Shown one piece after another: positions 16,145 through 26,234 of a stretch of DNA of 64,000 nt; position 1 is the stretch's first letter, and every line of letters starts with the position of its first letter. Under the pieces are notes generated by a model, which made no database searches, was not told where the DNA came from, and saw only the letters and a program-made list of their open reading frames with translations. Origin of the DNA: Aminipila terrae (GTDB lineage Bacteria > Bacillota > Clostridia > Peptostreptococcales > Anaerovoracaceae); contig NZ_CP047591.1 of the NCBI RefSeq assembly GCF_010120715.1, positions 2,108,001 to 2,172,000 of the forward strand, in the 5' to 3' direction. Both the position numbers and the translations under genes were made by a program.

Positions 16145-17643
16145 ATGATAACCGGAGAGTTAAAAAACAAAATAGATAGTCTTTGGGATATTTTTGCAGC
16201 AGGGGATTGGTAAATCCCATTGAGGTAATAGAACAAATAACCTATCTGATGTTTATTCATGATTTAGATGATTCAGATAATCGACATGCGAAAGAAAGCG
16301 CAATGCTAGGTCTGTCTTATAAAAGTATTTTCGCAGAAGAAATCATGATCGGAGAGCGTAAAATTGATGGAACTCAGCTAAAATGGTCCATGTTTCATGA
16401 TTTTCCAGCAGGGAAAATGTATTCAGTTATACAGGAATGGGTATTTCCGTTTATTAAAACGTTGCATAGTGATAAGAACAGTGCATATTCAAAATATATG
16501 GACGATGCAATTTTTAAACTACCAACTCCATTATTGTTATCAAAAGTTGTGGACTCATTAGATGAAATCTATCGTTTAATGGCAGAAGCAAAAGACATAG
16601 ATATTCGTGGGGATGTTTATGAATATCTTCTTTCTAAGATTTCACAATCTGGACGTAATGGACAATTTCGTACCCCAAGGCACATTATTCGAATGATTGT
16701 AGAACTTATGAAACCACAACCGGATGATACGATTTGTGACCCAGCCTGCGGTACCTCGGGGTTTTTGGTTGCAGCAGGAGAGTATTTAAAAGAACAGCAT
16801 AAGGAAGAGATTTTCTATGATAGGCAGAAAAAAGAACATTATATGAATCGTATGTTTTTTGGGTATGATATGGATCGAACGATGCTTCGTATCGGGGCAA
16901 TGAATATGATGACCCATGGAGTGGAGAGCCCGTTTATCGAATACAGAGACAGTTTATCTGATCAGAATCTGGACAAAGATAAGTATTCGTTGATTCTTGC
17001 TAATCCTCCTTTTAAAGGGAGTTTGGACGCGGATTCAGTTTCAAGTGATTTGCTTAAGGTATGTAAAACTAAAAAAACAGAGCTTTTATTTTTAGCATTA
17101 TTTTTGAGAATGTTGAAAATTGGTGGCCGTTGTGCATGCATTGTTCCAGATGGGGTACTTTTTGGTTCATCAAAGGCACACAAGGATATTCGAAAAGAGT
17201 TGATTGAAAATCATAGACTGGAAGCAATGATTTCCATGCCATCAGGGGTATTCAAACCCTATGCAGGAGTATCAACTGGAATTCTGATATTTACAAAGAC
17301 GGGACATGGAGGGACAGATAAAGTATGGTTTTATGATATGGCTGCAGATGGACTAAGCTTAGATGATAAACGAACAGCTGTAACGGAAAATGATATACCT
17401 GATATCATTGCGAGATTTCATAATCGTGAGAAGGAAGATGATAGAGCTCGTACAGAAAGATCGTTTTTTGTTCCCAAACAGGAAATTGTGGATAATGGAT
17501 ATGACTTGTCAATTAATAAATATAAGCAGGTAGAGTATATAAAGAAAGAATATCCGGCATCCACTGAAATCCTTGATAAAATCTTAAAAATAGATGAGGA
17601 AATTGCAAAAGAACTTTTAGAGCTAAAGGCAATGCTCCAATAA
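16145..17643 (+). pseudogene. hsdM: Type I restriction-modification DNA methyltransferase HsdM (one-base frameshift)
   Basis: N6-adenine methyltransferase subunit. The true start is the ATG at 16145 (MITGELKNKIDSLWDIF); the frame stops after 19 codons, but adding one G to the GGGG at 16202-16205 gives GGLVNPIEVIEQITYLMFI, the standard HsdM N-terminal domain. Then come the SAM motif DPACGTSGFLVAAGEYL, the catalytic ANPPF, and a C-terminal region. About 500 residues in total, normal for the family. It works with HsdS as the modification enzyme and with HsdR for restriction. The single-base loss matches the homopolymer pattern seen elsewhere here. Confidence 0.93.
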
Positions 17644-17705
17644 GTAAATGGAAAGGAAGCAAGTAAGGAGTGCTTGCATGCAAATTCAGATTTGTAGGGA
17701 TGATT

Positions 17706-18914
17706 ATGGAGATGATAAAAAGAGTAAAATTATCAGATATAGCTGACTTGATTACAAAGGGCACTACTCCCACGACTCTTGGATATGAGTTCGTTGATGA
17801 AGGCATAAATTTTTTGAAAATAGAATGTTTTAGAGAAGATGGTTCATTTTTGAGAGATAAAGTAGCACATATATCAAAAAAATGTAATGACAAGCTTAAA
17901 AGATCTCAGTTGAAATCTGGGGATATATTGTTCTCAATTGCAGGAGCTATTGGGCGTGTATCAATTGTTGATGAAAATATGTTGCCTGCTAATATCAATC
18001 AGGCATTAGCAATAATAAGAATTAGTAATGTAGAAGTATTTTTGCCTTATATAAGGTTGATACTTACATCACAAGTAGTAAAAAAACAATTTGAAAAAAA
18101 GAAGCAGGGCGTTGCACAATTAAACTTATCACTCAAAGATATTGGGGAGATTGTAATTCCGTTGCCTAATATGGAAAAACAAGTTAAATATTCAAATATA
18201 TTTAAAAAAGTTACGAGTATTCTTAGTAAAAGATATAATCAGTTAGAAGACATAGATAATCTCATCAAATCCCGATTTGTCGAGATGTTTGGGGATCCGA
18301 AGATAAATCCAAAGGGGTGGGAGGAAGCAAATTTAGGAGCATATTTGGATGTGCTAACAGATTATCATTCTAATGGGAGTTATGAAACTTTACGAGATAA
18401 TGTCACTTTATTAGATATACCGAGCTATGCATTGATGGTACGAACAACAGATTTGGAGAAAAACAATTTTGAAGATGATGTTAAGTATATCGATGAGCAT
18501 GCGTACAATCATTTAGAAAAATCTAAAGTGTTCGGTGGAGAAATTATTATTAACAAGATTGGTAGTGCTGGAAAGGTCTATCTAATGCCATATTTAAACA
18601 GACCAGTATCGTTAGCGATGAATCAATTCCTCTTAAGATTTAATAAGGATATTTTAAATAATGTATTCATTTACCACTTACTTAATACACCATATTGTGA
18701 AAGTAAGATTCAAGATAGAGTTAGAGGAGCAGTTACTAAAACAATAACCAAGGATGCCGTTCGAGAAGTCGAGATATACGTACCACCGATTCACCTCCAA
18801 AACCAATTCGCAACCTTTGTCGAGCAAGTCGACAAATTGAAAGTTACAGTACAGGAATCGCTAAACGAAACGCAAATATTATTTGATTCATTAATGCAAA
18901 AGTATTTTGGATAA
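17706..18914 (+). CDS. hsdS: Type I restriction specificity subunit HsdS
   Basis: 402 residues from the ATG at 17706 (AGGGA five bases upstream; start choice is tentative among three ATGs). Two target-recognition domains are each followed by a conserved helix: residues about 1-150, ending IVIPLPNMEKQVKYSNIFKK, and about 205-375, ending VEIYVPPIHLQNQFATFVEQ. SRFVEMFGDP at the junction is typical of HsdS linkers. Each domain reads half of a bipartite DNA target. The protein is full length and unbroken, unlike hsdM and hsdR as read here. Confidence 0.93.
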   Translation: MEMIKRVKLSDIADLITKGTTPTTLGYEFVDEGINFLKIECFREDGSFLRDKVAHISKKCNDKLKRSQLKSGDILFSIAGAIGRVSIVDENMLPANINQALAIIRISNVEVFLPYIRLILTSQVVKKQFEKKKQGVAQLNLSLKDIGEIVIPLPNMEKQVKYSNIFKKVTSILSKRYNQLEDIDNLIKSRFVEMFGDPKINPKGWEEANLGAYLDVLTDYHSNGSYETLRDNVTLLDIPSYALMVRTTDLEKNNFEDDVKYIDEHAYNHLEKSKVFGGEIIINKIGSAGKVYLMPYLNRPVSLAMNQFLLRFNKDILNNVFIYHLLNTPYCESKIQDRVRGAVTKTITKDAVREVEIYVPPIHLQNQFATFVEQVDKLKVTVQESLNETQILFDSLMQKYFG

Positions 18915-18961
18915 CTTATATTTTTACATTGGGAGTTAGTGATAATGGGGAAGGAGAGACT

Positions 18962-19792
18962 ATGCAAAAGGCAATAACATACTTGTATCCAGATGCAAAC
19001 AATGCAGCAAATTTGAAGATGTTTCAAGATCGTACAAATCAAATTCGTGCTTTTTATTTTACTAGAGAAAGCTATAAACAGGTTTATGATTTGGATTTTT
19101 CATCAAACTATGCTATTTATTTTCTCTTTGATGACAGTGAAGATGAAAATATTGTGTATGTCGGGCAATCGGTCAATGGTATTCAAAGAATTGAAGAACA
19201 TGTTAGAGTAAAGTCTTTTTGGTCATATGCAATTTTGTTTGTTACAGATAATAATAGTTTTGATAAATTATCAATAGATTATTTAGAATATGAATTTATC
19301 CAAAAATTTAAGAAAAGCAGTTATGTATTAACTAATAAAGACCTTAGAATTAACAAACCAAATGTTAGTACATATGATGTTCCTAATTTAGAAACGTTTA
19401 TCAAGCAAATAGAATTTCTATTAAATGCAGAGGGAATTGCTTTTGATGAGAAGGTGGATGCAGCTGAACAGATGAAATATTATTATCCACCTTCAAAGCA
19501 TAATGCAAAATTATTTGTAAAAGATGGAAAATTTATTTTATCAGCAGGGAGTGAAATAAAAAGACCACCTGAAACAACAAAACAATGGAAAGATAAAAAG
19601 CATTTTGAAAGAGGAAATTCAGTTATAGATGGCTATTTGGAGAACGAAAAAGTTAAAATAGTTGATGGTAAAATAATCACTCAAGTAAATTTGGCATTTA
19701 AGTCTCCTTCAGCACCGGCAGATTTAATTACAGGCCTATCTGAAAATGGTTGGAAATTTTTCAAAGGACTTGAAGAGTTACGAAATAATTAG
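18962..19792 (+). CDS. GIY-YIG nuclease-family protein with DUF4357
   Basis: 276 residues starting at MQKAIT, behind GGAAGGAGAG. The N-terminal half has the GIY-YIG layout (YAIYFLF, then IVYVGQSVNGIQRIEEH with the conserved Arg, and a downstream Glu in YLEYEFI). The C-terminal end, FKSPSAPADLITGLSENGW, is the DUF4357 signature. Proteins of this pair of domains are often encoded inside type I R-M loci. A nuclease acting with, or independent of, HsdR is plausible; the role is not established by the sequence. Confidence 0.85.
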   Translation: MQKAITYLYPDANNAANLKMFQDRTNQIRAFYFTRESYKQVYDLDFSSNYAIYFLFDDSEDENIVYVGQSVNGIQRIEEHVRVKSFWSYAILFVTDNNSFDKLSIDYLEYEFIQKFKKSSYVLTNKDLRINKPNVSTYDVPNLETFIKQIEFLLNAEGIAFDEKVDAAEQMKYYYPPSKHNAKLFVKDGKFILSAGSEIKRPPETTKQWKDKKHFERGNSVIDGYLENEKVKIVDGKIITQVNLAFKSPSAPADLITGLSENGWKFFKGLEELRNN

Positions 19793-19867
19793 CCTGATGC
19801 AGGAAGATGGTTATCACAGAGAAGGAGTAATTTCAGAAAACATAAATTAGTAAAGGAGAGCTCATAA

Positions 19868-22800
19868 ATGACTAATTTTGATTATTTGAAAAAAGAATCA
19901 CAATTTGATAGTTTTTCTGATGTTGCAATTGCAGCAGAAAGAATCATACATATTGATCCGGAAGCTTGTGTATTGAATTGTCGCCGAGCCATGGAGTTTG
20001 CTATAAAATGGATGTATTCCGTAGACAAATCACTAAAAATGCCATATCAGGATAAGTTAATCAGTTTGATGAGCACAGAAGAGTTCCATGATATTGTAGG
20101 TATGGATCTTTGGAAAAGATTAGATCTTATTCGTACACTTGGGAATAAAACTGCTCATGCCGGAAAGAAAATTACACTTGATCAGTCAACTTTATGTTTA
20201 CAAAACCTATATATTTTTCTTGATTTTGTGTCATATTGTTATTCCGATGATTATGTGGAAGGAAAGTTTGATTCCTCTTTATTAGTGCAGGAGAATTCTT
20301 CTGAAGTAATAATGCAAGATTCACCAGATATAGATTTTAAGGCATTGATTGTTGAAAACCAAGCTTTGAAAGAGCAACTGACTGCAAGAAGAGAAGAACA
20401 GCAGCAGACCTATGTACCAAAGCCTCTAGATTTATCGGAATATAAGACTCGTAAAATTTATATTGATGCAATGCTTATGGATGCAGGTTGGCAAGAGGGG
20501 GAAGACTGGATCAATGAGGTGGAAGTACATGGTATGCCAAACAAGTCCGAAGTAGGATTTGCAGACTATGTGTTATACGATGATGCTCATAGACCTCTTG
20601 CTATTATTGAAGCAAAACGTACTTGTGTTGATGTTGCTAAGGGAAGACAACAGGCAAAATTATATGCAGATATTCTCGAAAAACAATATAATAGGCGCCC
20701 AGTGGTGTTTTTGACCAATGGATTTGAAACACGAATTATTGATAACCAATATCCGGAGCGAAAAGTTGCGGTGATTTACTCAAAACGTGATTTAGAAAAG
20801 TTATTTAATCTTCAAAGTATGAGGACAAGCCTGAAGAATATAAATGTGGATAAAAAAATTGCAGGCCGTTATTATCAAGAAGCTGCAATTAAAGCAGTCT
20901 GTGACTGCTTTGACACAAGAAATCGTCGTAAAGCTTTACTTGTTATGGCCACAGGATCGGGAAAAACCAGAGCCGTGATAGCATTATGTGATGTATTGCT
21001 TCAAGCGGGCTGGATAAAAAATATCCTTTTTTGGCAGACCGTAACTCGTTGGTAACACAGGCAAAACGAAATTTTGTAAATCTTCTTCCTGATTTGTCAG
21101 CAACAAATTTGTGTGAAGACAAGGATAATTACAATTCACATTGTGTCTTTTCAACATATCAGACCATGATAAATTGTATCGACTCCATAAATGATGAAAA
21201 AGGAAAATTGTTTACTTGTGGACACTTTGATTTAGTAATATGTGACGAAGCCCATCGTTCGATTTACAATAAGTACAAAGATATTTTTACGTATTTTGAT
21301 GCTCCACTGGTAGGGCTTACGGCGACTCCAAAAGATGAAATTGATAAGAATACTTATCAGATCTTTGAACTGGAAAATGGAGTTCCCACCTACGGCTATG
21401 AGCTGGCACAAGCAGTTAAAGATGGTTATTTAGTTGATTACCTATCTGTAGAAACCAAGTTGAAATTCATAGAGCAAGGTATTGTATATGATGAATTAAC
21501 AGAACAAGATAAAGAAATATATGAAAATACATTTGAAAATGAAGATGGTGAGATACCAGAGAGTATTAGTTCATCAGCCCTAAACACATGGATTTTTAAT
21601 GAAGATACCATAAAGCAGGTGCTTCATACTCTCATGACGGATGGCATTAAAATTAACTATGGAGAAACATTAGGAAAAACAATTATTTTTGCAAAGAATC
21701 ATCAACATGCAGAAAAAATTCTGGAAGTGTTTAATAAAGAGTATTCTCATTTAGCAAACTATGCAAAAGTAATTGACAATTATATGACTTATGCTCAAAG
21801 TGCCATCGATGAATTTTCTGAGCCCAAAAAACTGCCACAGATTGCAATTTCTGTGGATATGTTAGACACTGGGATTGATATTCCGGAAGTTGTGAATCTT
21901 GTTTTCTTCAAGAAAGTGATGAGCAAAGCAAAATTCTGGCAGATGATTGGTCGTGGCACGCGTTTGTGCCCAGGACTCTTAGATGGTGAAGATAAACAGA
22001 AATTTTACATTTTCGATTTTTGTGGTAATTTTGAATTTTTTAGAATGGGAAATGGAAAGCCAACAGCCAATATGCTTGCACTGCAAGGAGCAATCTTTAA
22101 TTTGAAATTTCAAATTACGTATAAATTACAGAATATCGAGTACCAAGAAGAACGTTTAATCACATATCGAAATGCATTAGTGGATATGATGTCTGAAAAA
22201 GTTCAAGAACTTAACAGAGACAACTTTGCAGTGAGACAGCATATCAAATATGTGGATTTGTATTCAAATAAGGATAATTACAATACTTTGACTTATGAAG
22301 ACACGTTACTTGTAAGAGAAGAGCTGGCACCGCTTATATTGCCAGATGGCGATGAAGCCAGTGCAGTTCGGTTTGATGCGCTTATGTATGGCATTGAACT
22401 GGCATATCTGGTTGGGAAGAAATATACACGTGCCAGAAGTGATTTGTTAAAACGAGTAAATGCCATTGCCAGTGTGGCAAATATTCCTGAAATACAGGTA
22501 CAGACAGAATTGATTAATAAGATACTTCACACAGATTATGTAGAAACAGCTGGGATTAATGAATTTGAGCATATTCGACAGAATCTTCGTCATTTAATGA
22601 AATATATTCTAAAGGTATCTGTTCGATATGATACTGATTTTGAAGATAGTATTCTATCAAAAGAGTGGAAAGAATCAGAGCTGGATGAGGATGAGCTAAA
22701 GAACTATAAGGCAAAGGCAGAATACTATATACGTCAGCATCAGGACAATATTGTAATTGCAAAATTAAAAACTAATAAACCATTAACCAGTGATGATGTG

Positions 22801-23157
22801 ATTTCTTTAGAAAGGATTCTTTGGAGCGAAATAGGAACGCGAGAAGATTATGAAGAGGAATATGGAAAGAAACCCCTTGGCGAGTTTGTGCGTGAAATCA
22901 TTGGATTGGATATGAATGCAGCCAAAGAAGCCTTTTCTGAGTTCCTAGAGAGTACAAATATGGACAGCAGACAAATTTATTTTGTAAACCAGATTGTTGA
23001 ATATATCATCCATAATGGAATTATGAAAGATTTGTCAGTGCTTCAAGAATCGCCTTTTACTGATAAAGGTAGTGTGGTGGAAATTTTCACAAATCTTAAT
23101 GTCTGGACAGGAATTAGAAAGGTAATTGACCAAATCAATACAAATGCAATAGCATAA
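19868..23157 (+). pseudogene. hsdR: Type I restriction endonuclease HsdR (one-base frameshift)
   Basis: An N-terminal DUF4145-like domain (RRAMEFAIKWMY, TLGNKTAHAGKKI) precedes the nuclease domain with ADYVLYDDAHRPLAIIEAKRT-type PD-(D/E)XK residues (D, then E-A-K). The SF2 translocase follows with ATGSGKT, CDEAH, GLTATP and the GRGTRLCP motif VI, then a long helical tail. The frame breaks at the T6 run 21027-21032; one extra T gives NILFLADRNSLVTQAKRN, the normal HsdR sequence. About 1,100 residues once repaired. It translocates DNA and cuts unmodified sites. It is the last gene of the locus and is followed by a shared terminator. Confidence 0.92.
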
Positions 23158-23163
23158 AAACAA

Positions 23164-23206
23164 AAAATCTTCTCAAGTCTTGTAAATACAAATTTGAGAA
23201 GATTTT
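23164..23206. terminator. Bidirectional terminator between hsdR and XRE gene
   Basis: AAAATCTTCTCAA (23164-23176) and TTGAGAAGATTTT (23194-23206) form a 13-bp perfect stem with A/T runs on both sides, serving both convergent genes. Confidence 0.85.
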
Positions 23207-23214
23207 CATTTGTT

Positions 23215-23523
23215 TTACTTTTTTATACCTTTGATTATCTCATGAATATTAATTATCTGCATCTCATCCAATGTGTTTAAATCTTCAATAACAGATTTAA
23301 TTAATGCTGGGTTGTTGATTTCCACGTCAAAAAACTCTTTTGGAGTAATATTAAAGTAGTCACATATATAAAGAAACTCTGTCATTGAGGGTAATGCTTT
23401 ACCTGAAACAATACTATGGATATAGCTGGGACTATGACCTAGGTCAATACTCAGACTTCTTTCGGATATGTTTTTTTGAATACGTAATTCACTAATTCTA
23501 TTACGAATAAATTTATCATCCAT
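23215..23523 (-). CDS. XRE-family helix-turn-helix regulator
   Basis: 102 residues. The Cro/C1-type HTH spans residues 8-62 (ISERSLSIDLGHSPSYIHSI is the turn and recognition region; MTEFLYICDYFNITPKEFF the typical final helix). A short C-terminal helical tail may mediate dimerization. It converges on hsdR and diverges from the Spo0A-C-like gene at 23665. CTATCTA/TAGATAG at 23534-23554 next to its own start is a likely autoregulatory operator. Confidence 0.9.
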   Translation of the reverse strand: MDDKFIRNRISELRIQKNISERSLSIDLGHSPSYIHSIVSGKALPSMTEFLYICDYFNITPKEFFDVEINNPALIKSVIEDLNTLDEMQIINIHEIIKGIKK

Positions 23524-23533
23524 ATGCTCACCT

Positions 23534-23554
23534 CTATCTAATTGTAATAGATAG
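23534..23554. promoter_or_regulatory. Inverted repeat, putative XRE operator
   Basis: CTATCTA (23534-23540) and TAGATAG (23548-23554) with a 7-bp centre, 11 bases upstream of the XRE start codon. Confidence 0.5.
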
Positions 23555-23664
23555 TATTGCTCATTTTGGACGAATAAATTAGTTATTAATCTTGAAATAT
23601 ATAATTATATCGTCTACAATAAGTATAATATACGAATAGATTAGCTATAAGGGGTGAATTAATT

Positions 23665-23883
23665 TTGAGTATGAGAGCGATATATCGCAAAATCGGGAAA
23701 AAACATGGCGTAAGCCCTATGGAAGTTAAAATGGATATGCAAGCTGCTATTGATTATGCGTTCCAAAAGCCTGATAAATCTGATAAGGAAAAGAACATAC
23801 AGAGAAGTATGCCGCATAAGGGTGCAGTCCCTACAACAGACGAATTTGTACAATATTTAGGTTATAAAATTAAAAGAAAATAA
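23665..23883 (+). CDS. Small Spo0A-C-like protein
   Basis: 72 residues; the TTG at 23665 is preferred over the ATG two codons later because AAGGGG lies at the right distance. The segment AIYRKIGKKHGVSPMEVKMD followed by MQAAIDYAF resembles the recognition part of the Spo0A DNA-binding domain (IYxxIAxKxxxxxxxVExxxRxAI). Short clostridial proteins with this segment are annotated as Spo0A C-terminal-domain proteins. The basic tail could help nucleic-acid binding. No receiver domain is present, so it is not Spo0A itself. Confidence 0.6.
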   Translation: MSMRAIYRKIGKKHGVSPMEVKMDMQAAIDYAFQKPDKSDKEKNIQRSMPHKGAVPTTDEFVQYLGYKIKRK

Positions 23884-24011
23884 AAAAGATTATCTAAAGC
23901 GAATAATGTATGATTTAGTCGAAAATTGTAAATTTGTTGCCAATAATACCGTAATACTCATAGCGTATAATGTTTATAGAGGTTGTGTTAAGTAATATGG
24001 AGGAACGTAGT

Positions 24012-24428
24012 ATGGCATTAATAAAATGTCCTGAATGTGGACAAGAAATTTCAGCTAATTCTGTTAGCTGTTTTTATTGTGGTTGCAAAATAGGTGAAAA
24101 TGATTTAGATTTGGTCCAGGAAGACGATTGCTCAACAGATGAGAAGACAGTTCCTAAGGGAACAAGAAGTTTGGAATATAACAAAATCGGAAAAAAAAGT
24201 ATTATAGTCGGATGTATATTTTGGATTATTGGTTTCTTTAAAATATTTATTTACAATGGAGGGGAAGAATACTCCAGTAACTCTATTAATGCTTATGTTG
24301 GTGGTGATGCATACAACCTTATCATTAATGCTACTTATTTTGCTGGACTATCAGTAATTGGAGGTACGTTAATAATATCAGGAATACTTGTGATGATATA
24401 TGCAAAACTTCAGGAGAAGTCTTATTAA
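24012..24428 (+). CDS. Zinc-ribbon membrane protein
   Basis: 138 residues from MALIKC (GGAGG upstream at about 23999). The N-terminal zinc ribbon CPECGQEI/CFYCGCKI is nearly the same as that of the protein at 6230. An acidic linker and two membrane helices follow (SIIVGCIFWIIGFFKIFIY and FAGLSVIGGTLIISGILVMIY). Orientation is probably ribbon inside. Its membrane part is unlike that of the 6230 protein, so only the ribbon module is shared. Function unknown. Confidence 0.7.
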   Translation: MALIKCPECGQEISANSVSCFYCGCKIGENDLDLVQEDDCSTDEKTVPKGTRSLEYNKIGKKSIIVGCIFWIIGFFKIFIYNGGEEYSSNSINAYVGGDAYNLIINATYFAGLSVIGGTLIISGILVMIYAKLQEKSY

Positions 24429-24496
24429 AACAAAGACTAGGTAAAACATGGGTGACACCCAGACAAAGCGTTGCTGTTATTCAAGATGAATAACAT

Positions 24497-24573
24497 ACAG
24501 GTAGCTTGGATTGTTTATTTGATTGAAAATAGGCAATTATAATAGCTACCTGTTTTTTTTATTTTCAAGGAGT
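24497..24573 (+). repeat. Dispersed hairpin repeat, copy 3
   Basis: ACAGGTAGCTTGGATTGTTT, ATTTGATTGAAAATAGGCAA, TTATAATAGCTACCTGTTTT, then TTTTATTTTCAAGGAG. The CAGGTAGCT/AGCTACCTG ends pair perfectly over 9 bp and a T8 run follows. A separate hairpin GTTATTC/GAATAAC (24475-24494) precedes it. Confidence 0.8.
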
Positions 24574-24620
24574 GTTTCTAATGTCAGGATTGCAAAAATA
24601 AATAAAGCTAAAATAAATGA

Positions 24621-24651
24621 TTGACTCTGCCCTTAGGGTGGGGTTTACAAT
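24621..24651 (+). promoter_or_regulatory. MerR-type promoter with 19-bp spacer
   Basis: TTGACT at 24621-24626 and TACAAT at 24646-24651, separated by 19 bp that contain the dyad CTCTGCCC-TTA-GGGTGGGG. The overlong spacer with a central dyad is the hallmark of promoters activated by MerR-family regulators through DNA distortion. Confidence 0.8.
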
Positions 24652-24671
24652 GAGCTGGAGGAGGGGATGAT

Positions 24672-25492
24672 ATGGACAATAAAGTAACGATTAGTGATTT
24701 TGCCAAATTAACTAAAAGTACATTAAAAACCATCCTGTACTACCACAAGATTGGTTTACTAAAAGAACCAAAGCGCTCTGATGGGGATATCGCCTGTATG
24801 GAGCTGAGGAACTTACACGGATGAGGTTAATCCAACGACTCAAATCACTGGGAATGGATTTAAAAAGTATCAAGGAAACATTAGGAGATTTACAAGATCC
24901 TAAAACCATGAGGGAGGTCCTGCAGTCCTTGAGAGTTGAGTTGCTAAGGGAGAAGGAAAATCTTGAAGAGCGACTGACTAGAATTGATATGCTGCTGAGT
25001 ACGGATAATATACTCTTAAATGATGATAGTATTAATTCTTCCTCCTTTCAAATGATTTCAGAAGTGCTGGGCCAGAATCAAATGGAAGAATATCTGAGGG
25101 AATGTCCAGGACTCTATGATCAGCATCAGAAATTGTATGGTATACTAGATGATTTTCAATGGGGAGAGGATTACACGGAGAATTTTCAGAAACTGGCAGA
25201 ATATTTCAAAACCCATCCGGAACAGTATCAAGTGGCTCTGGATTTAGGAACACGGTTAGGTAAACTGGGCACTATGTCAGAAAATGATCCTGAAGTAGAA
25301 AATCTTGCCAGAGAGTCTGCAGAATTTATTATAAAGACGCCGGAATTAAAAGAGATGTTATACAATCAATCTGGATTTACTACATCTTATGAAAGTTTAT
25401 TTGATGAGATGGCTAGTGATGTACTTTCGCCAGCTCAATTGAAGCATAAGAAACTTTTTCAACAATATCTGAATTATAGACCGAAAAAATAA
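24672..25492 (+). pseudogene. MerR-family transcriptional regulator (one-base frameshift)
   Basis: N-terminal winged helix: VTISDFAKLTKSTLKTILYY, then HKIGLLKEPKRSDG. The frame then fails, but one extra G in the GGGG run at 24783-24786 restores GGYRLYGAEELTRMRLIQRL, the canonical MerR sequence. A coiled-coil dimerization helix and a roughly 150-residue helical effector domain follow; this domain has no Cys cluster, so a metal sensor is unlikely. It probably autoregulates from the promoter just upstream and controls the ICMT-like gene behind it. Confidence 0.88.
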
Positions 25493-25536
25493 ACCAGTAT
25501 TTAAAAAATTTATTGTATGACAAAGGAGGTAATGGC

Positions 25537-26211
25537 ATGAAAGATAACGCCAATATGACAAAAGGAAAGGCTTTTATGGTACCTTTCGTTCTTATGGTTA
25601 TAATGGGTCTGGTTTTGTTTGCTCCCGCTGGTTCTTTGAAATTTTGGGAAGGGTGGGTGTTCCTGCTGGAAATATCCATATTAACCTTTTTCATTGCTGC
25701 TTATTTTATGAAGAGAAATCCTGAACTGTTAGCAAGACGAATGCAGCATGGTGAAAAACAGACCACCATAAAAACTCCGGTGATTTTAAAACTGTATTTC
25801 CTTGGCTATATAATACCGGGGATTGATTTTCATTTTCATTGGTCAATGGTTCCAGACTGGGCTATAATTGTGTCAAATATTATAGTAACGGCAAGCTATA
25901 TATTCATTATTTACGTTTTTAAAGAAAATAGTTTCGCTTCTACAGTTGTACAAGTAGAGAAAGGACAGCATATTATCACAACAGGTCCTTATGCCATAGT
26001 TCGACACCCAATGTATTTAGGGTTATTATTAATGTCATTGTTTACCCCTTTGGCCCTTGGTTCATACTGGGCCATTATACCTATGCTTCTCTTCATACCC
26101 CTAATTATAATCAGGATAATAAATGAAGAAAAAGTGCTTTTATGTGAGCTCCATGGTTATAAAGATTATTGTTTAAAAACACGCTATCGATTAATCCCAT
26201 TAATATGGTGA
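25537..26211 (+). CDS. Isoprenylcysteine carboxyl methyltransferase-like membrane protein
   Basis: 224 residues from MKDNAN, with AAAGGAGG at a good distance. Five or so membrane helices. The C-terminal signature GPYAIVRHPMYLG and the later INEEKVL, HGYKDYCLKTRYRLIP are the conserved SAM-binding elements of the ICMT/PEMT family. Bacterial members are membrane methyltransferases whose substrates are mostly unknown. It follows the MerR gene by 44 bases and is probably in its regulon. Confidence 0.85.
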   Translation: MKDNANMTKGKAFMVPFVLMVIMGLVLFAPAGSLKFWEGWVFLLEISILTFFIAAYFMKRNPELLARRMQHGEKQTTIKTPVILKLYFLGYIIPGIDFHFHWSMVPDWAIIVSNIIVTASYIFIIYVFKENSFASTVVQVEKGQHIITTGPYAIVRHPMYLGLLLMSLFTPLALGSYWAIIPMLLFIPLIIIRIINEEKVLLCELHGYKDYCLKTRYRLIPLIW

Positions 26212-26234
26212 AAAAGAAACTGGGAGTACAAATT

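Noticed and set aside
15086..23157. Phase variation of the R-M genes through homopolymer slippage
   Set aside because: The runs are only 4-6 bases, and the same kind of loss occurs in housekeeping genes (metQ, chemoreceptor, peptidase), so error is the better explanation.
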